Shown in pieces: positions 1-7,732 of a stretch of 32,341 nucleotides of DNA. The stretch is from Phycisphaerales bacterium (GTDB lineage: Bacteria; Planctomycetota; Phycisphaerae; Sedimentisphaerales; Anaerobacaceae): positions 5,119,108 through 5,151,448 of the forward strand of contig CP070782.1 of NCBI GenBank assembly GCA_020346325.1, given 5' to 3'. Position numbers and translations under genes: made by a program. Position 1 is the first letter of the stretch; each line of letters opens with the position of its first letter. Below the pieces are notes generated by a model. It was not told the DNA's origin and ran no database searches. It worked only from the letters and a program-made list of their open reading frames with translations.

Positions 1-282
1 AACAGTCTGTCAGATGGTTCCGCAAGACGCGTTCGATACCGGGCGGGGCGTTTACCCCTTGCTTCTGGCCGATGCCCGCGGCGCTGCGACAGACCGGGGC
101 ATCGCCAGCTTCATAACCGATTCGGGCAGGATTATCAATAGGCAAACCCGCAGGCCCGGGAACATCATCGTCGTTGGGCGTCTCTTCTCGCTGAAAAACA
201 ACCAAAGCGCCCGCCGTGGCTGGTCGATACGAGCACTGGTAGCTCTAGTCTCGCATAGGATGTTGCTTTTAGGAGCGAGCCG
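1..282. other. upstream region without a recognised gene
   Basis: No reading frame here resembles a known family. Open frames on both strands run through it but look like high-GC shadow frames of the gene that starts at 283. I found no convincing -35/-10 pair, although the promoter of the downstream operon should lie here. The end of a gene from outside the window cannot be excluded. Confidence 0.4.
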
Positions 283-2004
283 ATGGTCCGATTCCGATAT
301 CGTGGTTCCGGAGATGCCGAGGGCGGGCCGCGCGGGCGCGGCGGAAGATTTAGTCTGTCTCTCTTCTTCCTGTTCTTCTTTGCCCTCGGATCGTTCTTCG
401 AAATCGTCATGATCCGTGGTTTCAGCCGGGCCGTGAGCCAGCGATCCTGGCAGAAGGTCTCTTGTCGGATTGTCAGCAGTCAGGTAGCCGAACGCGACGA
501 CAGCGAAGAGCCCTATACCTTCGCGGTGCGCTATGAATACACCCAAGGCGGACGGCCCCGTACGGGGTCGGTCTACAAACGCGGCTACACAGGGTCCGAG
601 AAGTACTCGGACGTTCAAAAACTGGTGGAGAAATATCCGTCCGGTCAGAACGCCTCTTGCTACGTCAATCCCAAGAATCCGGCCGAGGTGGTCCTCCGGC
701 CAGGCAGTCTGCTGATCGGCCTGGTTCTCTGGTTCCCTCTGATCTTCGTCGCCGTCGGAGCCGGCGGGCTGTACTTCATCTGGCGCAAGCAGCCGCCCCC
801 TGAGGCCCGGCCCATCGCCGCACCGATCGCAAGGCATGGCGGCAAAAGCAAGTACGGCCTGGTGGCCTTCTTCGCCATCTTCGCCCTGGCTGGGTTGGCG
901 ATCCTTTATCCGCTCGGGATTCGTCCCGTCGCCAGAACGCTGGACGCCAAGTCGTGGATCGAGACGCCATGCAGGGTGGTCCGCGCTGAGGTGCGCAGCC
1001 ACGACAGCGACGATGGAACGACCTACAGCGTCTACATCCTCTACAGCTACGAACACGAGGGGAAGAGGTACAAGTGCGATCGCTTCGATTTCATCGGTGG
1101 TTCCTCAAGTGGTTATCGAGGCAAGGCACGCATCGTTGCGCAGTACGAGGCGATGCCCAACCCCGTCTGTTACGTCAATCCCAAGCATCCTTCCGAAGCC
1201 GTGCTCAAGCGAGGCTTCCACGCCAAGCTGCTCTTTGCGCTGTTCCCGCTGCCGTTCATCGCCGTCGGCATCGGGGGGATCTACTACACTCTGCGCAGCA
1301 AGAAATGGAACACCTCCGGCGCGACTAAATGGATGCCCAAGGGCTGTCAACCGACAGCAGACGATGATATCTCGATATTACGACAAGCGGATGCCGGCCC
1401 GATGGTGCTGCGACCCAAACATTCTCCCTGGGGCAAGCTTGCCGGCGCGATTCTTTTTGCCCTCATCTGGAATGGCATTGTCTCCGTTCTCGTGTTCCAG
1501 GTAATTGGCGGCTTCCGTCATGGCCAGCCCCGCTGGGGCATGACGCTTTTTTCGCTGCCGTTCGTGCTGGTCGGATTGGGCTCGCTGGCCTTCATCGCTT
1601 ATCGGTTCATGGCCCTGTTCAATCCGCGTCCGACGCTGGAGCTAAGTTCGCCCACCATCCCTCTGGGTGGGGCGGCCGAGTTGGGCTGGCGCTTCACGGG
1701 TCGGACCGATCGCATCCGTGAGTTCACGGTGATTCTGCGCGGCGTCGAGCAGGCGACCTATCGCCGGGGGACAAACACGTGCACGGATACGAACACGTTC
1801 TATGAGATGGAGCTCTACAAGACCTCCTCCGCGGCCAATGTCGCGGCAGGGCAGGTGGGGTTCGTGTTGCCCCAGGAGACGATGCATTCGTTCGAAGCCG
1901 AGAACAACAAGATCCTTTGGAATCTCCATATTCGTGGGGACATCAAGAAATGGCCTGACGTGAAGGAATCGTTCCCGATCACGGTCGTTCCCGGGGCCTG
2001 CTAG
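283..2004 (+). CDS. membrane protein with two DUF3592 domains and an arrestin-like C-terminal domain
   Basis: A 573-residue polytopic membrane protein, function unknown. Six hydrophobic segments lie near residues 23-44, 143-167, 191-213, 315-337, 386-409 and 420-445. Two soluble units sit between them (about 48-140 and 218-310). Each ends in the same motif, CYVNPKNP at 126 and CYVNPKHP at 296, so the protein contains an internal duplication 170 residues apart that matches the DUF3592 pattern. After the last segment, residues 449-570 form a beta-rich domain (LELSSPTIPLGG, FVLPQETMHSF, ILWNLHI) resembling an arrestin-like sandwich and the separate protein encoded next. The ATG is preceded by AGGAG at a normal distance. 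First gene of a three-gene operon, with 15 nt to the next. The duplication and membrane topology are visible; a scaffold or sensor role is inference. Confidence 0.8.
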   Translation: MVRFRYRGSGDAEGGPRGRGGRFSLSLFFLFFFALGSFFEIVMIRGFSRAVSQRSWQKVSCRIVSSQVAERDDSEEPYTFAVRYEYTQGGRPRTGSVYKRGYTGSEKYSDVQKLVEKYPSGQNASCYVNPKNPAEVVLRPGSLLIGLVLWFPLIFVAVGAGGLYFIWRKQPPPEARPIAAPIARHGGKSKYGLVAFFAIFALAGLAILYPLGIRPVARTLDAKSWIETPCRVVRAEVRSHDSDDGTTYSVYILYSYEHEGKRYKCDRFDFIGGSSSGYRGKARIVAQYEAMPNPVCYVNPKHPSEAVLKRGFHAKLLFALFPLPFIAVGIGGIYYTLRSKKWNTSGATKWMPKGCQPTADDDISILRQADAGPMVLRPKHSPWGKLAGAILFALIWNGIVSVLVFQVIGGFRHGQPRWGMTLFSLPFVLVGLGSLAFIAYRFMALFNPRPTLELSSPTIPLGGAAELGWRFTGRTDRIREFTVILRGVEQATYRRGTNTCTDTNTFYEMELYKTSSAANVAAGQVGFVLPQETMHSFEAENNKILWNLHIRGDIKKWPDVKESFPITVVPGAC

Positions 2005-2019
2005 CGAAGGAAAGACCCA

Positions 2020-2448
2020 ATGGACAAGCTGAATATTTACTTTCGCGAAGACAACACCGCCTTTGCCCCCGGCCAGACCCTGCACGGTGCAATCCAGTGG
2101 GCCCTGGAGACCAATCCGCGCGCTCTGGAACTGTCGCTGTTCTGGTACACGGCCGGCAAAGGCACCCGCGATGTAGGCGTGGTCGAGACATTGACCGTCG
2201 ACCACCCGGGTTCCTCCGGTTCCAAGGACTTCGCCTTCACATTGCCCAAGGGACCGTTTAGCTTCTCAGGCCGACTTATCTCCGTGATCTGGGCGCTGGA
2301 ATTGACCTGCGCGGGCAGCGATGAAACGGTGCGCCAGGAGATCATCGTCTCGCCTACCGGTCACGAGATCGTACTGGGCGACGACACCTGGACCGAAGAC
2401 CGTCCGCGCGGCAATCCGCTGGAGCGTATCCTGGGGCGGCGCTCATGA
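2020..2448 (+). CDS. small arrestin-like (Spo0M-like) beta-sandwich protein
   Basis: A 142-residue soluble protein without signal peptide or membrane segment, function unknown. The spacing of hydrophobic strands, with FAPGQTLHGAIQW near the start, FTLPKGPFSFSGRL in the second half and VIWALEL after it, is typical of arrestin-like or Spo0M-like sandwiches, which usually act as adaptors rather than enzymes. The same succession (LP...SF...W.L) occurs in the C-terminal domain of the preceding membrane protein, so the two may be paralogous domains. The gene starts 15 nt after its neighbour and its stop overlaps the next start in ATGA, which implies translational coupling and perhaps a complex. The fold call rests on motif pattern only. 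Confidence 0.7.
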   Translation: MDKLNIYFREDNTAFAPGQTLHGAIQWALETNPRALELSLFWYTAGKGTRDVGVVETLTVDHPGSSGSKDFAFTLPKGPFSFSGRLISVIWALELTCAGSDETVRQEIIVSPTGHEIVLGDDTWTEDRPRGNPLERILGRRS

Positions 2449-3020
2449 GAGCGCGCCAGAATCCCTTCGCCGTCGATCGGGTACAGACGATTCGCTACCG
2501 GCCGCTCGAGATCACCTTCGACGACGTGCTCGCCCGGCTGCACACGCTGGACTACCGCGCCGCCATCGTCGGCCCGCAGGGCTCCGGCAAGACCACGCTC
2601 CTGGAAGATCTTCAACAGGCTTTAGAGCGGCACGGTGCCCGAGCGAGAATGGTCTTCGTCAACGATACGTCGCCCCTGGATCGGCCCACGTACGGGCACC
2701 TGATGTCCCAGTTGAGTGGCGACGACATCGTCCTGCTCGACGGCGCTGACGCTATCGGCTATCCTCGGTGGCTGTCTCTCAAGCGTCACATCCTCAAACG
2801 CGCCGCCGGCTTGGTCATCACCACCCACCGTCCCGGCCGGATGCCCACGCTGATTCGGTGCACGACGACGCCAGAGTTGTTGACCGATATTGTAGATCGC
2901 CTCTTGCCGCCAGGGCAGACTATGGATGCTGCCGTACTCCGTCGTCTCTACCACCACTACCGGGGCAACATTCGCAACTGCCTCCGCGAACTCTACGACC
3001 TCTGCGCCGCCGATCGGTAA
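2445..3020 (+). CDS. P-loop ATPase, AAA-like, third gene of the DUF3592 operon
   Basis: A 191-residue nucleotide-binding protein. Walker A is GPQGSGKTT at residues 43-51 and a Walker B-like stretch is IVLLDGAD at 95-102, with D99 the likely magnesium-contacting acid. GLVITTHRP at about 118-126 sits where a sensor strand is expected. A charged C-terminal part (about 146-191) ends with an arginine-rich helix (YHHYRGNIRNCLRELYDL) resembling the small helical lid of AAA-type or STAND-type ATPases. No signal peptide, so cytosolic. It overlaps the arrestin-like gene by 4 nt. The likely role is an energy-using or switch component acting with the two upstream proteins; the substrate is unknown. Confidence 0.78.
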   Translation: MRARQNPFAVDRVQTIRYRPLEITFDDVLARLHTLDYRAAIVGPQGSGKTTLLEDLQQALERHGARARMVFVNDTSPLDRPTYGHLMSQLSGDDIVLLDGADAIGYPRWLSLKRHILKRAAGLVITTHRPGRMPTLIRCTTTPELLTDIVDRLLPPGQTMDAAVLRRLYHHYRGNIRNCLRELYDLCAADR

Positions 3021-3132
3021 CCCCAGACTCAGATCATCGGCAATACGGGTCAGAGCCGTTCCTCGCGCCCTAGGTTTGCCATTCTGGGGGCAGTTAAGAA
3101 TCTGGGTTTCGATGAGAGAGTCTCTTTCGGTA

Positions 3133-3164
3133 GCCAGATCCTTCGCCTTCGGCTCAGGATGACA
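3133..3164 (-). repeat. REP-like palindromic intergenic repeat, copy 1
   Basis: A 32-bp element between two convergent genes. Read on the minus strand it matches 20463-20494 at 29 of 32 positions, with both 12-base ends (TGTCATCCTGAG and GAAGGATCTGGC) identical and only three changes in the middle. It folds on itself through ATCCT/AGGAT and an inner GCC/GGC. This is the style of small extragenic palindromes scattered through many genomes. It may help transcripts end between the convergent genes. Confidence 0.7.
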
Positions 3165-3180
3165 CGCGCGTGAAGTCTTT

Positions 3181-4359
3181 CTAGTCCATGGTGCGCACTT
3201 CGCTGTCTTCGACGAGTCGGTTGCGCAGGTAGAAGTGCAGGCTGCCGCTCCAGGGTTTGGTGCAGATGTCGATGTCACCATCCCCATCGACGTCGGCGGC
3301 GTTGGCCTCGTGGCAGCGCTTGCCCTCGACGATTAGATGCTCGGTCCACCGGCCCGCCTGGCCGTCGGCGTTTTCCCAGATGAAACACTTGTGCGTGTCC
3401 TTCGACAGGGGCCCACCGCCGGAGAAGACGTCCGGATCGCCGTCATTGTCGAAGTCCGCAACCGCCAGCGAGTGGAAGTCCTGGTTGGTATGGTTGGCCG
3501 AGATTAGATGGCACGACCACGTCTTGGCCCTGCCCTGATTCTCGAACCAAAAGATGCGCCCGTCGGGCGTGTCCGCCTCGGCTTCGACGATGTCGAGATC
3601 GCTATCGGCGTCCATGTCGATCACCCAGACCTTGATCGCCAGGCCGTAGCGCTCGGGCCGATTGCCGCCGGTTGGTGTCAGGTCCGCGTGCTCGGTCCAC
3701 TGCGTCCCCTTGCCGTCGGTGTTCTCGAACCACACGTCGCCACGCACGACGTCGGCGTCGCCGTCGTCGTCCAGGTCGCCGATGCCTTGGGGGCCGACGC
3801 CGCCATGGATACCGGCGCCGATTCTGTGCTCGATCCATTGGGCCCTGGGATCGGCTGGGATGCTGTACCAGACCGTCAGGCCGTGCTCGCCCTGATCGCT
3901 ACAGGCCACGGCATCGAGCTTACCGTCCCCATCGATATCGGCAGCCACGTCGTCGTGACAGACAATGGTGCCGCTCTCGAAAGCCTCGAACGACTCGCTG
4001 CGCGGTTTGCCCGTGTTGCGGTACCAGCCGGTGCCACAGAATTGATCGATCCAACCGTCCCCGTCAATGTCGAAGGCGGTGCCGCCCACGTCCGTGCGAT
4101 TGCCCTGACCCAGCTCGTGCCGAATCCACTTGTCCGGGCTGACGTATTCGAACCACCACGTCCGGCTCCGCTCGCCGACGACCCAGTCGAGGTCGCCGTC
4201 TCTGTCGATATCGACCAGCGACGTCTGACCCATGCTCCGCCCAATCTCGTCGATCTTGTGATATTCGAAGCGAGGCATCGCGCCGGCCAGGGAACTGGCG
4301 GCAAAACCTGCGAGCGAGACGAGCAGCAACCAGGATTGTACACGGCATCGAAGGATCAT
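3181..4359 (-). CDS. secreted FG-GAP/VCBS-repeat protein
   Basis: A 392-residue exported protein with an N-terminal signal (hydrophobic core about 9-20, cleavage near 26 after SLAGA). The rest is a chain of calcium-binding loops of the DxDxDGxxD type: DIDRDGDLD, DIDGDGWID, DIDGDGKLD, DLDDDGDAD, DMDADSDLD, DFDNDGDPD and DVDGDGDID. These seven blades, each followed by WFE/WYR-like strands, predict a seven-bladed FG-GAP beta-propeller. Such propellers bind glycans or proteins outside the cell; no catalytic motif is visible. The ATG is preceded by GGAGGGAA. It is transcribed divergently from the Tat amidohydrolase and stands alone on its strand. Confidence 0.85.
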   Translation of the reverse strand: MILRCRVQSWLLLVSLAGFAASSLAGAMPRFEYHKIDEIGRSMGQTSLVDIDRDGDLDWVVGERSRTWWFEYVSPDKWIRHELGQGNRTDVGGTAFDIDGDGWIDQFCGTGWYRNTGKPRSESFEAFESGTIVCHDDVAADIDGDGKLDAVACSDQGEHGLTVWYSIPADPRAQWIEHRIGAGIHGGVGPQGIGDLDDDGDADVVRGDVWFENTDGKGTQWTEHADLTPTGGNRPERYGLAIKVWVIDMDADSDLDIVEAEADTPDGRIFWFENQGRAKTWSCHLISANHTNQDFHSLAVADFDNDGDPDVFSGGGPLSKDTHKCFIWENADGQAGRWTEHLIVEGKRCHEANAADVDGDGDIDICTKPWSGSLHFYLRNRLVEDSEVRTMD

Positions 4360-4421
4360 ATTCGTTCCCTCCAGATAAGAGCTTTCTGTGCCGATTCATT
4401 CTCAAAGAGCCGCTGGCTGAT

Positions 4422-4449
4422 AGCATAGCACAAACATCGGGGGAGTAAA
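4422..4449 (-). promoter_or_regulatory. candidate sigma70 promoter of the FG-GAP gene
   Basis: On the minus strand TTTACT (4449-4444) is followed after 16 nt by TATGCT (4427-4422), with an extended -10 TGC just before it. It lies about 60 nt upstream of the start codon. Confidence 0.45.
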
Positions 4450-4462
4450 GCCCCGCCGGGCA

Positions 4463-4491
4463 TTGGCATCCGCGTCCGGGCGTGGTAGAGT
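4463..4491 (+). promoter_or_regulatory. candidate sigma70 promoter of the amidohydrolase gene
   Basis: TTGGCA (4463-4468), a 17-nt spacer, then TAGAGT (4486-4491), about 65 nt before the chosen ATG at 4556. If this promoter is used, the longer reading frame beginning at 4463 cannot be fully translated, which supports the internal start. Confidence 0.45.
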
Positions 4492-4555
4492 ATCTCGCGG
4501 CCTCCGGGCAACGAGAGTCGAGGCCGGACGCTCGACGATCGAGAGGACCACTGAG

Positions 4556-5983
4556 ATGGCGCAGAAGCATCGCATATCGAGACGACACACGCTACAGGGG
4601 ATGAGCGCTTTGGGGGCCGGTGCGCTGCTGGGATCGCGGGCCGTGGGTGAGGAGGCGTCCGCCGCCCCGAGCCGGGCAAATCCAGCCGTTTGGGAGAAGG
4701 TACACCAGACGCCTCTGATCGATACGCATGAGCACCTGATCGAGGAGAAGGAGCGCCTGGCAGGCACGGCTCACCCGCGCGTCCGGGCCGACGACTGGTC
4801 GCTGCTGCTGAGCCACTATCTGAACTCCGACTTGCTCGTCGCTGGCATGTCGCGCGAGGCGCAGGACAAGTTCTTCTCGCCCCAGACGGACCCGAGCGCG
4901 AAGTGGCGTCTCCTGGAACCTTATTGGCAGGCCGTGAAGAACACCGGATACGGCCTAGCCGTGCGAATCGCCATGCAACAGCTCTATGAGGTGGACGATT
5001 TGTCGGCCGCCACGGTGAGGAAGGTCCAGGCCGGCTATGAGAAGGTCCGCCGGCCGGGGTTCTACCAGCACGTGCTCTGCGACCTGGCCAAAATCGAATC
5101 CTGCCAGGTCAATTGCCTCAGCGCTCCCTTTGGCGAGTCGGACATGCCCACACTGTTGATGCAGGACATCAGCATCGTAGGGATGTTCGCTGGCCCGAGC
5201 CTCGAAGGCTTCGGCAAGCCGACGGGTATCGATGTCAAGACTCTGGCCGATTGGCACCGCGTGATCGACTGGTGGTTCGATAAGTACGGCAAGTACGCCG
5301 TGGCGGTCAAATCGCAGAATGCCTACAGCCGAGACATCGATTACGAGCAGGTGCCGGCCGAGAAGGCCGAACCGATCTTCAAGAAGCGCCTGGAGAATCA
5401 GCCGCTGACGGGAACCGAACGCAAAGCCCTGGAGGACCACTTGTTCTGGTATGCCGTCGGCAAGGCCACCGAGCAGGAGTTGCCGGTCAAGCTGCATACG
5501 GGCTACTACGCGGGCCAGAACGGAATGCCCCTCGGACGTCTGATCCACAACGCCGGTTCGGCCTGTGATCTGTGCCGCCGCGCGCCCAAGACGCGTTTCG
5601 TCTTTATGCACATCTGCTATCCGTACTACGAAGAGCTGATTTCGGTCGCCAAGCATTACACCAATGCCTACATCGACATGTGCTGGTCCTGGATCATCAA
5701 CCCGGTGGCCGCTCAGGACTTTCTGAAAAAGTACCTGGTCACCGCGCCGGCCAACAAGGTGCTGACCTTCGGTGGTGACTACATCCCGGTCGAGCCGGTC
5801 CTGGGCCACGCCGCCGTCACCCGGCGTGGCATCGCTCTGGCTCTGACTGAGCTCGCTGAAGAAGGCTGGCTCTCGCTACCCGACGCCCTTGAACTGGCCG
5901 ACGCCATCATGCACAACAACGCCCGCCAGATCTTCAACCTCCCCGAAAAAACAAAGGCGCTCCGATCAGCGCCCTGGGCCTGA
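4556..5983 (+). CDS. Tat-exported amidohydrolase (TIM-barrel metal hydrolase)
   Basis: A 475-residue protein. The chosen ATG follows GAGAGGA and directly gives a twin-arginine signal (ISRRHTL at 7-13, then a small hydrophobic stretch rich in Gly and Ala), so the enzyme is probably exported folded with its metal. The barrel begins with LIDTHEH, whose H58 and H60 form the HxH metal site. Later come KLHTGYY, FVFMHICYP and LTFGGDY, supplying the further His ligands and the catalytic Asp expected of amidohydrolase-2 type enzymes. The C-terminal helix region (LADAIMHNNARQIFNL) is typical of the family. The substrate cannot be read from sequence; sugar-acid lactones or aromatic acids are possible for relatives. 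It is divergent from the FG-GAP gene. Confidence 0.85.
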   Translation: MAQKHRISRRHTLQGMSALGAGALLGSRAVGEEASAAPSRANPAVWEKVHQTPLIDTHEHLIEEKERLAGTAHPRVRADDWSLLLSHYLNSDLLVAGMSREAQDKFFSPQTDPSAKWRLLEPYWQAVKNTGYGLAVRIAMQQLYEVDDLSAATVRKVQAGYEKVRRPGFYQHVLCDLAKIESCQVNCLSAPFGESDMPTLLMQDISIVGMFAGPSLEGFGKPTGIDVKTLADWHRVIDWWFDKYGKYAVAVKSQNAYSRDIDYEQVPAEKAEPIFKKRLENQPLTGTERKALEDHLFWYAVGKATEQELPVKLHTGYYAGQNGMPLGRLIHNAGSACDLCRRAPKTRFVFMHICYPYYEELISVAKHYTNAYIDMCWSWIINPVAAQDFLKKYLVTAPANKVLTFGGDYIPVEPVLGHAAVTRRGIALALTELAEEGWLSLPDALELADAIMHNNARQIFNLPEKTKALRSAPWA

Positions 5984-6019
5984 GCCTGGCGTGCAATGTC
6001 GCGCCGGCGCCGTTCTCTC

Positions 6020-6048
6020 TTGCGTCATCTAGCCTGATCTGTTAGCAT
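6020..6048 (+). promoter_or_regulatory. candidate promoter of the small membrane protein genes
   Basis: TTGCGT (6020-6025), a 17-nt spacer, then TAGCAT (6043-6048), roughly 27 nt before the start at 6075. Confidence 0.35.
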
Positions 6049-6074
6049 CGTGACAGTTAGTGCTGGAGAAGCGG

Positions 6075-6419
6075 ATGAATGGCCGCCTACTAGCTCGATA
6101 CGTCGGGAAAGACTGGTGGTTCCTTCTGGGCCTCCAGGTGGCGATTCCAGCCCTCGTGACTGTCGCTGCCCCCTTGCTCACGTTGCTGTTTCGTGCCAGG
6201 CAAGGAGATTTCACGCTTGTCTGGATCGCGTTGGCCGCGGCGCTCGTCGGCGTCGTGCTCCTGTTCTTCGCGAAAGTGCCTTTGTACCGACAAGGCCGGT
6301 ACTTCACTTTCGGATCGAGGGCCTTGCCGAAGCCACAGCGCCGGACCTATCGACTCGCGTACGTCTTCATCGGCGCCAGTCTGCTCCTGATGTTGATGCT
6401 GCTGGTGGCACTGACATGA
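6075..6419 (+). CDS. small membrane protein, unknown function
   Basis: A 114-residue protein that I do not recognise. Three hydrophobic segments (about 14-36, 46-64 and 90-112 from this start) are separated by basic loops (LYRQGRYFTFGSRALPKPQRR), predicting an inner-membrane protein with few exposed parts. ATG 6075 was preferred over the GTG at 6060 because GGAGAA lies just upstream of it. A second small membrane protein gene follows after 76 nt, and the two may be co-transcribed. Confidence 0.6.
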   Translation: MNGRLLARYVGKDWWFLLGLQVAIPALVTVAAPLLTLLFRARQGDFTLVWIALAAALVGVVLLFFAKVPLYRQGRYFTFGSRALPKPQRRTYRLAYVFIGASLLLMLMLLVALT

Positions 6420-6495
6420 TGTCAGGAGCGAGGCAAACCACTGCCGGCAGTCCACATGCGGACTGTTCCACTGAACAATTGCTCGAGTCCCTTTC

Positions 6496-6735
6496 ATGAA
6501 GCCAGTGCTGATCAAGATCTTTGTGGTCTGTTTCATCGCCGCGGTCTGCGGCGGGGCGGTGGGCGTGCTCTCTTCGCTCCACTTCTACGGCTTCATCCCC
6601 AGGCCTTGGTTGGCCAAGGTCTATCTTTCCGACACCGCCGCCGACGCCAAGCTACGCTTCTGGATCGCCTTTGCCGCAGGAGCCATTTTCGGTGCCGTGT
6701 GGTCCTACCGAATCGTCAAGGACCTGGAACTGTGA
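6496..6735 (+). CDS. small membrane protein, unknown function
   Basis: A 79-residue protein with two hydrophobic segments (about 5-27 and 53-71) and a short connecting region (FYGFIPRPWLAKVYLSDTAADAKLR). No family is recognised. The ribosome binding site is weak, so the start is less certain than for the neighbours. Its hydrophobic pattern and its place directly behind another small membrane protein gene argue that it is real. Confidence 0.5.
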   Translation: MKPVLIKIFVVCFIAAVCGGAVGVLSSLHFYGFIPRPWLAKVYLSDTAADAKLRFWIAFAAGAIFGAVWSYRIVKDLEL

Positions 6736-6839
6736 CGCTCCAGCGACCGAGCCCGTGCAGCCTGCGACCGGTGGAAATGAAAAGGGGCTGCAGGTTTAGC
6801 CCACAGCCCATGCTCTATCGTGATCGCAGAGAGGCGTCG

Positions 6840-7487
6840 CTAGAACGCCCTGCGTCTGCGTAGCCAGCCAACCAGACTCGTTCCCAGGCCGAGCAGGGCG
6901 ATGGCGCCCGGAGCCGGAACCATGGGAGCGGCTTCGGTGATGATTCGCACGTCGTCGATCCCGGTATTGGCGAAAAGGTTGACCGTGACGACATTGCCGG
7001 CAAAACTCGCGGCGTCCTGCCAGGTCGCCTGCGGGATCTCCAGTTTGCGGGCACTGGCCGAGGCGTAATAGGCCGCACCCAGTCCGACGCTGGCATCACT
7101 GGCCGTTAGGAGGCTGTGGGTCGAGGTGTCGTTGGTGGCATAGATCAAGCCGAGCACGGGCTGATCGAAGGTGATGGTGCCGTAGCCCTGGTAGACCGTT
7201 GAAGGGCTGCGGACAAGGTCCAAGTGGACGATGTAGCTGCTGACATCGGTTCCGGCCGAGACCAGTCCGCCGCCGGACAACGCCAGATCGGATGTCAGCG
7301 TGATGTTTTCATTCTCCAGGAAGACCTGGGTCGTATCCGCTTCGCCCAGCGGGGCGGTCAGTTGCCCCATATATGTCAGAGGCGCTCGTGCCTCACCCGT
7401 CAGCGGGTCCAGATCGGCCACTGTTGGGCCGGCGTAGGCGCTGGCGGTCAGGAATAAGGCGACGACAATTAGAGCTGCTCTCTTCAT
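6840..7487 (-). CDS. PEP-CTERM sorting-signal exported protein
   Basis: A 215-residue exported protein. The N-terminal signal (MKRAALIVVALFLTASAYA) is followed by a beta-rich, Thr/Ser-rich body without recognisable catalytic residues. The end, from about residue 190, is a textbook PEP-CTERM anchor: VPAPGA, a hydrophobic Gly/Leu-rich stretch, then WLRRRRAF. Such proteins are thought to be processed at the membrane by an exosortase and released to the surface or extracellular matrix; no exosortase gene is in this window. A very strong GGAGGAGG precedes the ATG, and a promoter and branched leader RNA lie directly upstream, so expression is probably regulated. The body shows no motif that names its ligand. 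Confidence 0.85.
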   Translation of the reverse strand: MKRAALIVVALFLTASAYAGPTVADLDPLTGEARAPLTYMGQLTAPLGEADTTQVFLENENITLTSDLALSGGGLVSAGTDVSSYIVHLDLVRSPSTVYQGYGTITFDQPVLGLIYATNDTSTHSLLTASDASVGLGAAYYASASARKLEIPQATWQDAASFAGNVVTVNLFANTGIDDVRIITEAAPMVPAPGAIALLGLGTSLVGWLRRRRAF

Positions 7488-7498
7488 TTTCCTCCTCC

Positions 7499-7588
7499 GG
7501 GTGAGGCCTTTCGGGCTCGATACTTGTCACCGCGATCGCGCTAATGACGACGCAGGTACTTTGGGCAGGCTTTCCTGTTACCCTCCCC
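7499..7588 (-). promoter_or_regulatory. structured 5' leader RNA (riboswitch-like) of the PEP-CTERM gene
   Basis: The transcript between the promoter and the ribosome binding site can fold into a closed multibranch structure. The outer stem pairs 7588-7583 (GGGGAG) with 7505-7499 (CTCACCC, one bulged A). It encloses three hairpins: 7577-7566 (CAGG/CCTG, loop AAAG), 7548-7526 (GTCA/TGAC with an inner CGC/GCG) and 7516-7506 (GCC/GGC, loop CGAAA). The 3' arm of the outer stem abuts the GGAGGAGG ribosome binding site (7498-7491), so folding could control translation. Unpaired purine-rich joints (GGTAA, CCCAAAG, AAGTATCGA) are where conserved ligand-binding bases would sit. I cannot match it to a named riboswitch class. 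Confidence 0.55.
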
Positions 7589-7602
7589 TGCAGACATGCT
7601 TA

Positions 7603-7632
7603 ATTTTACCATACTGACAGGGTGGTTGTCAA
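7603..7632 (-). promoter_or_regulatory. strong sigma70 promoter of the PEP-CTERM gene
   Basis: On the minus strand a consensus TTGACA (7632-7627) is followed after 18 nt by TAAAAT (7608-7603), with an extended -10 TGG immediately before it. Transcription would start near 7596 and give a leader of about 110 nt. Confidence 0.7.
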
Positions 7633-7685
7633 GTTTGGGGGCGCGTGCCGAACGGGGCGCGGGGCGCCAACGGGAGAGATGAACA

Positions 7686-7720
7686 AAGGCCGCCGACCTT
7701 GTCTCCGGATCGGCAGCCTT
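7686..7720 (-). terminator. hairpin terminator behind the methyltransferase gene
   Basis: The minus-strand arms AAGGCTGCCGA (7720-7710) and TCGGCGGCCTT (7696-7686) pair over 11 bp with one G-U and a 13-nt loop, followed by a short T-containing tail (TTTGTTC). It begins 13 nt after the stop of the methyltransferase gene and insulates it from the PEP-CTERM promoter. Confidence 0.6.
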
Positions 7721-7732
7721 GGCGCTCTGGTA

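Noticed and set aside
52..1056. 334-codon open frame on the minus strand
   Set aside because: It lies antisense to the DUF3592 gene, has no recognisable domain and is low-complexity, as expected for a shadow frame in high-GC DNA.
3508..4428. 306-codon open frame on the plus strand
   Set aside because: It is antisense to the FG-GAP gene, whose calcium loops are unmistakable; the repeats keep the opposite frame open.
7499..7588. Assignment of the leader to the c-di-GMP-I or cobalamin riboswitch
   Set aside because: Some short words are similar, but the order of stems and the conserved core sequences of those classes are not found.
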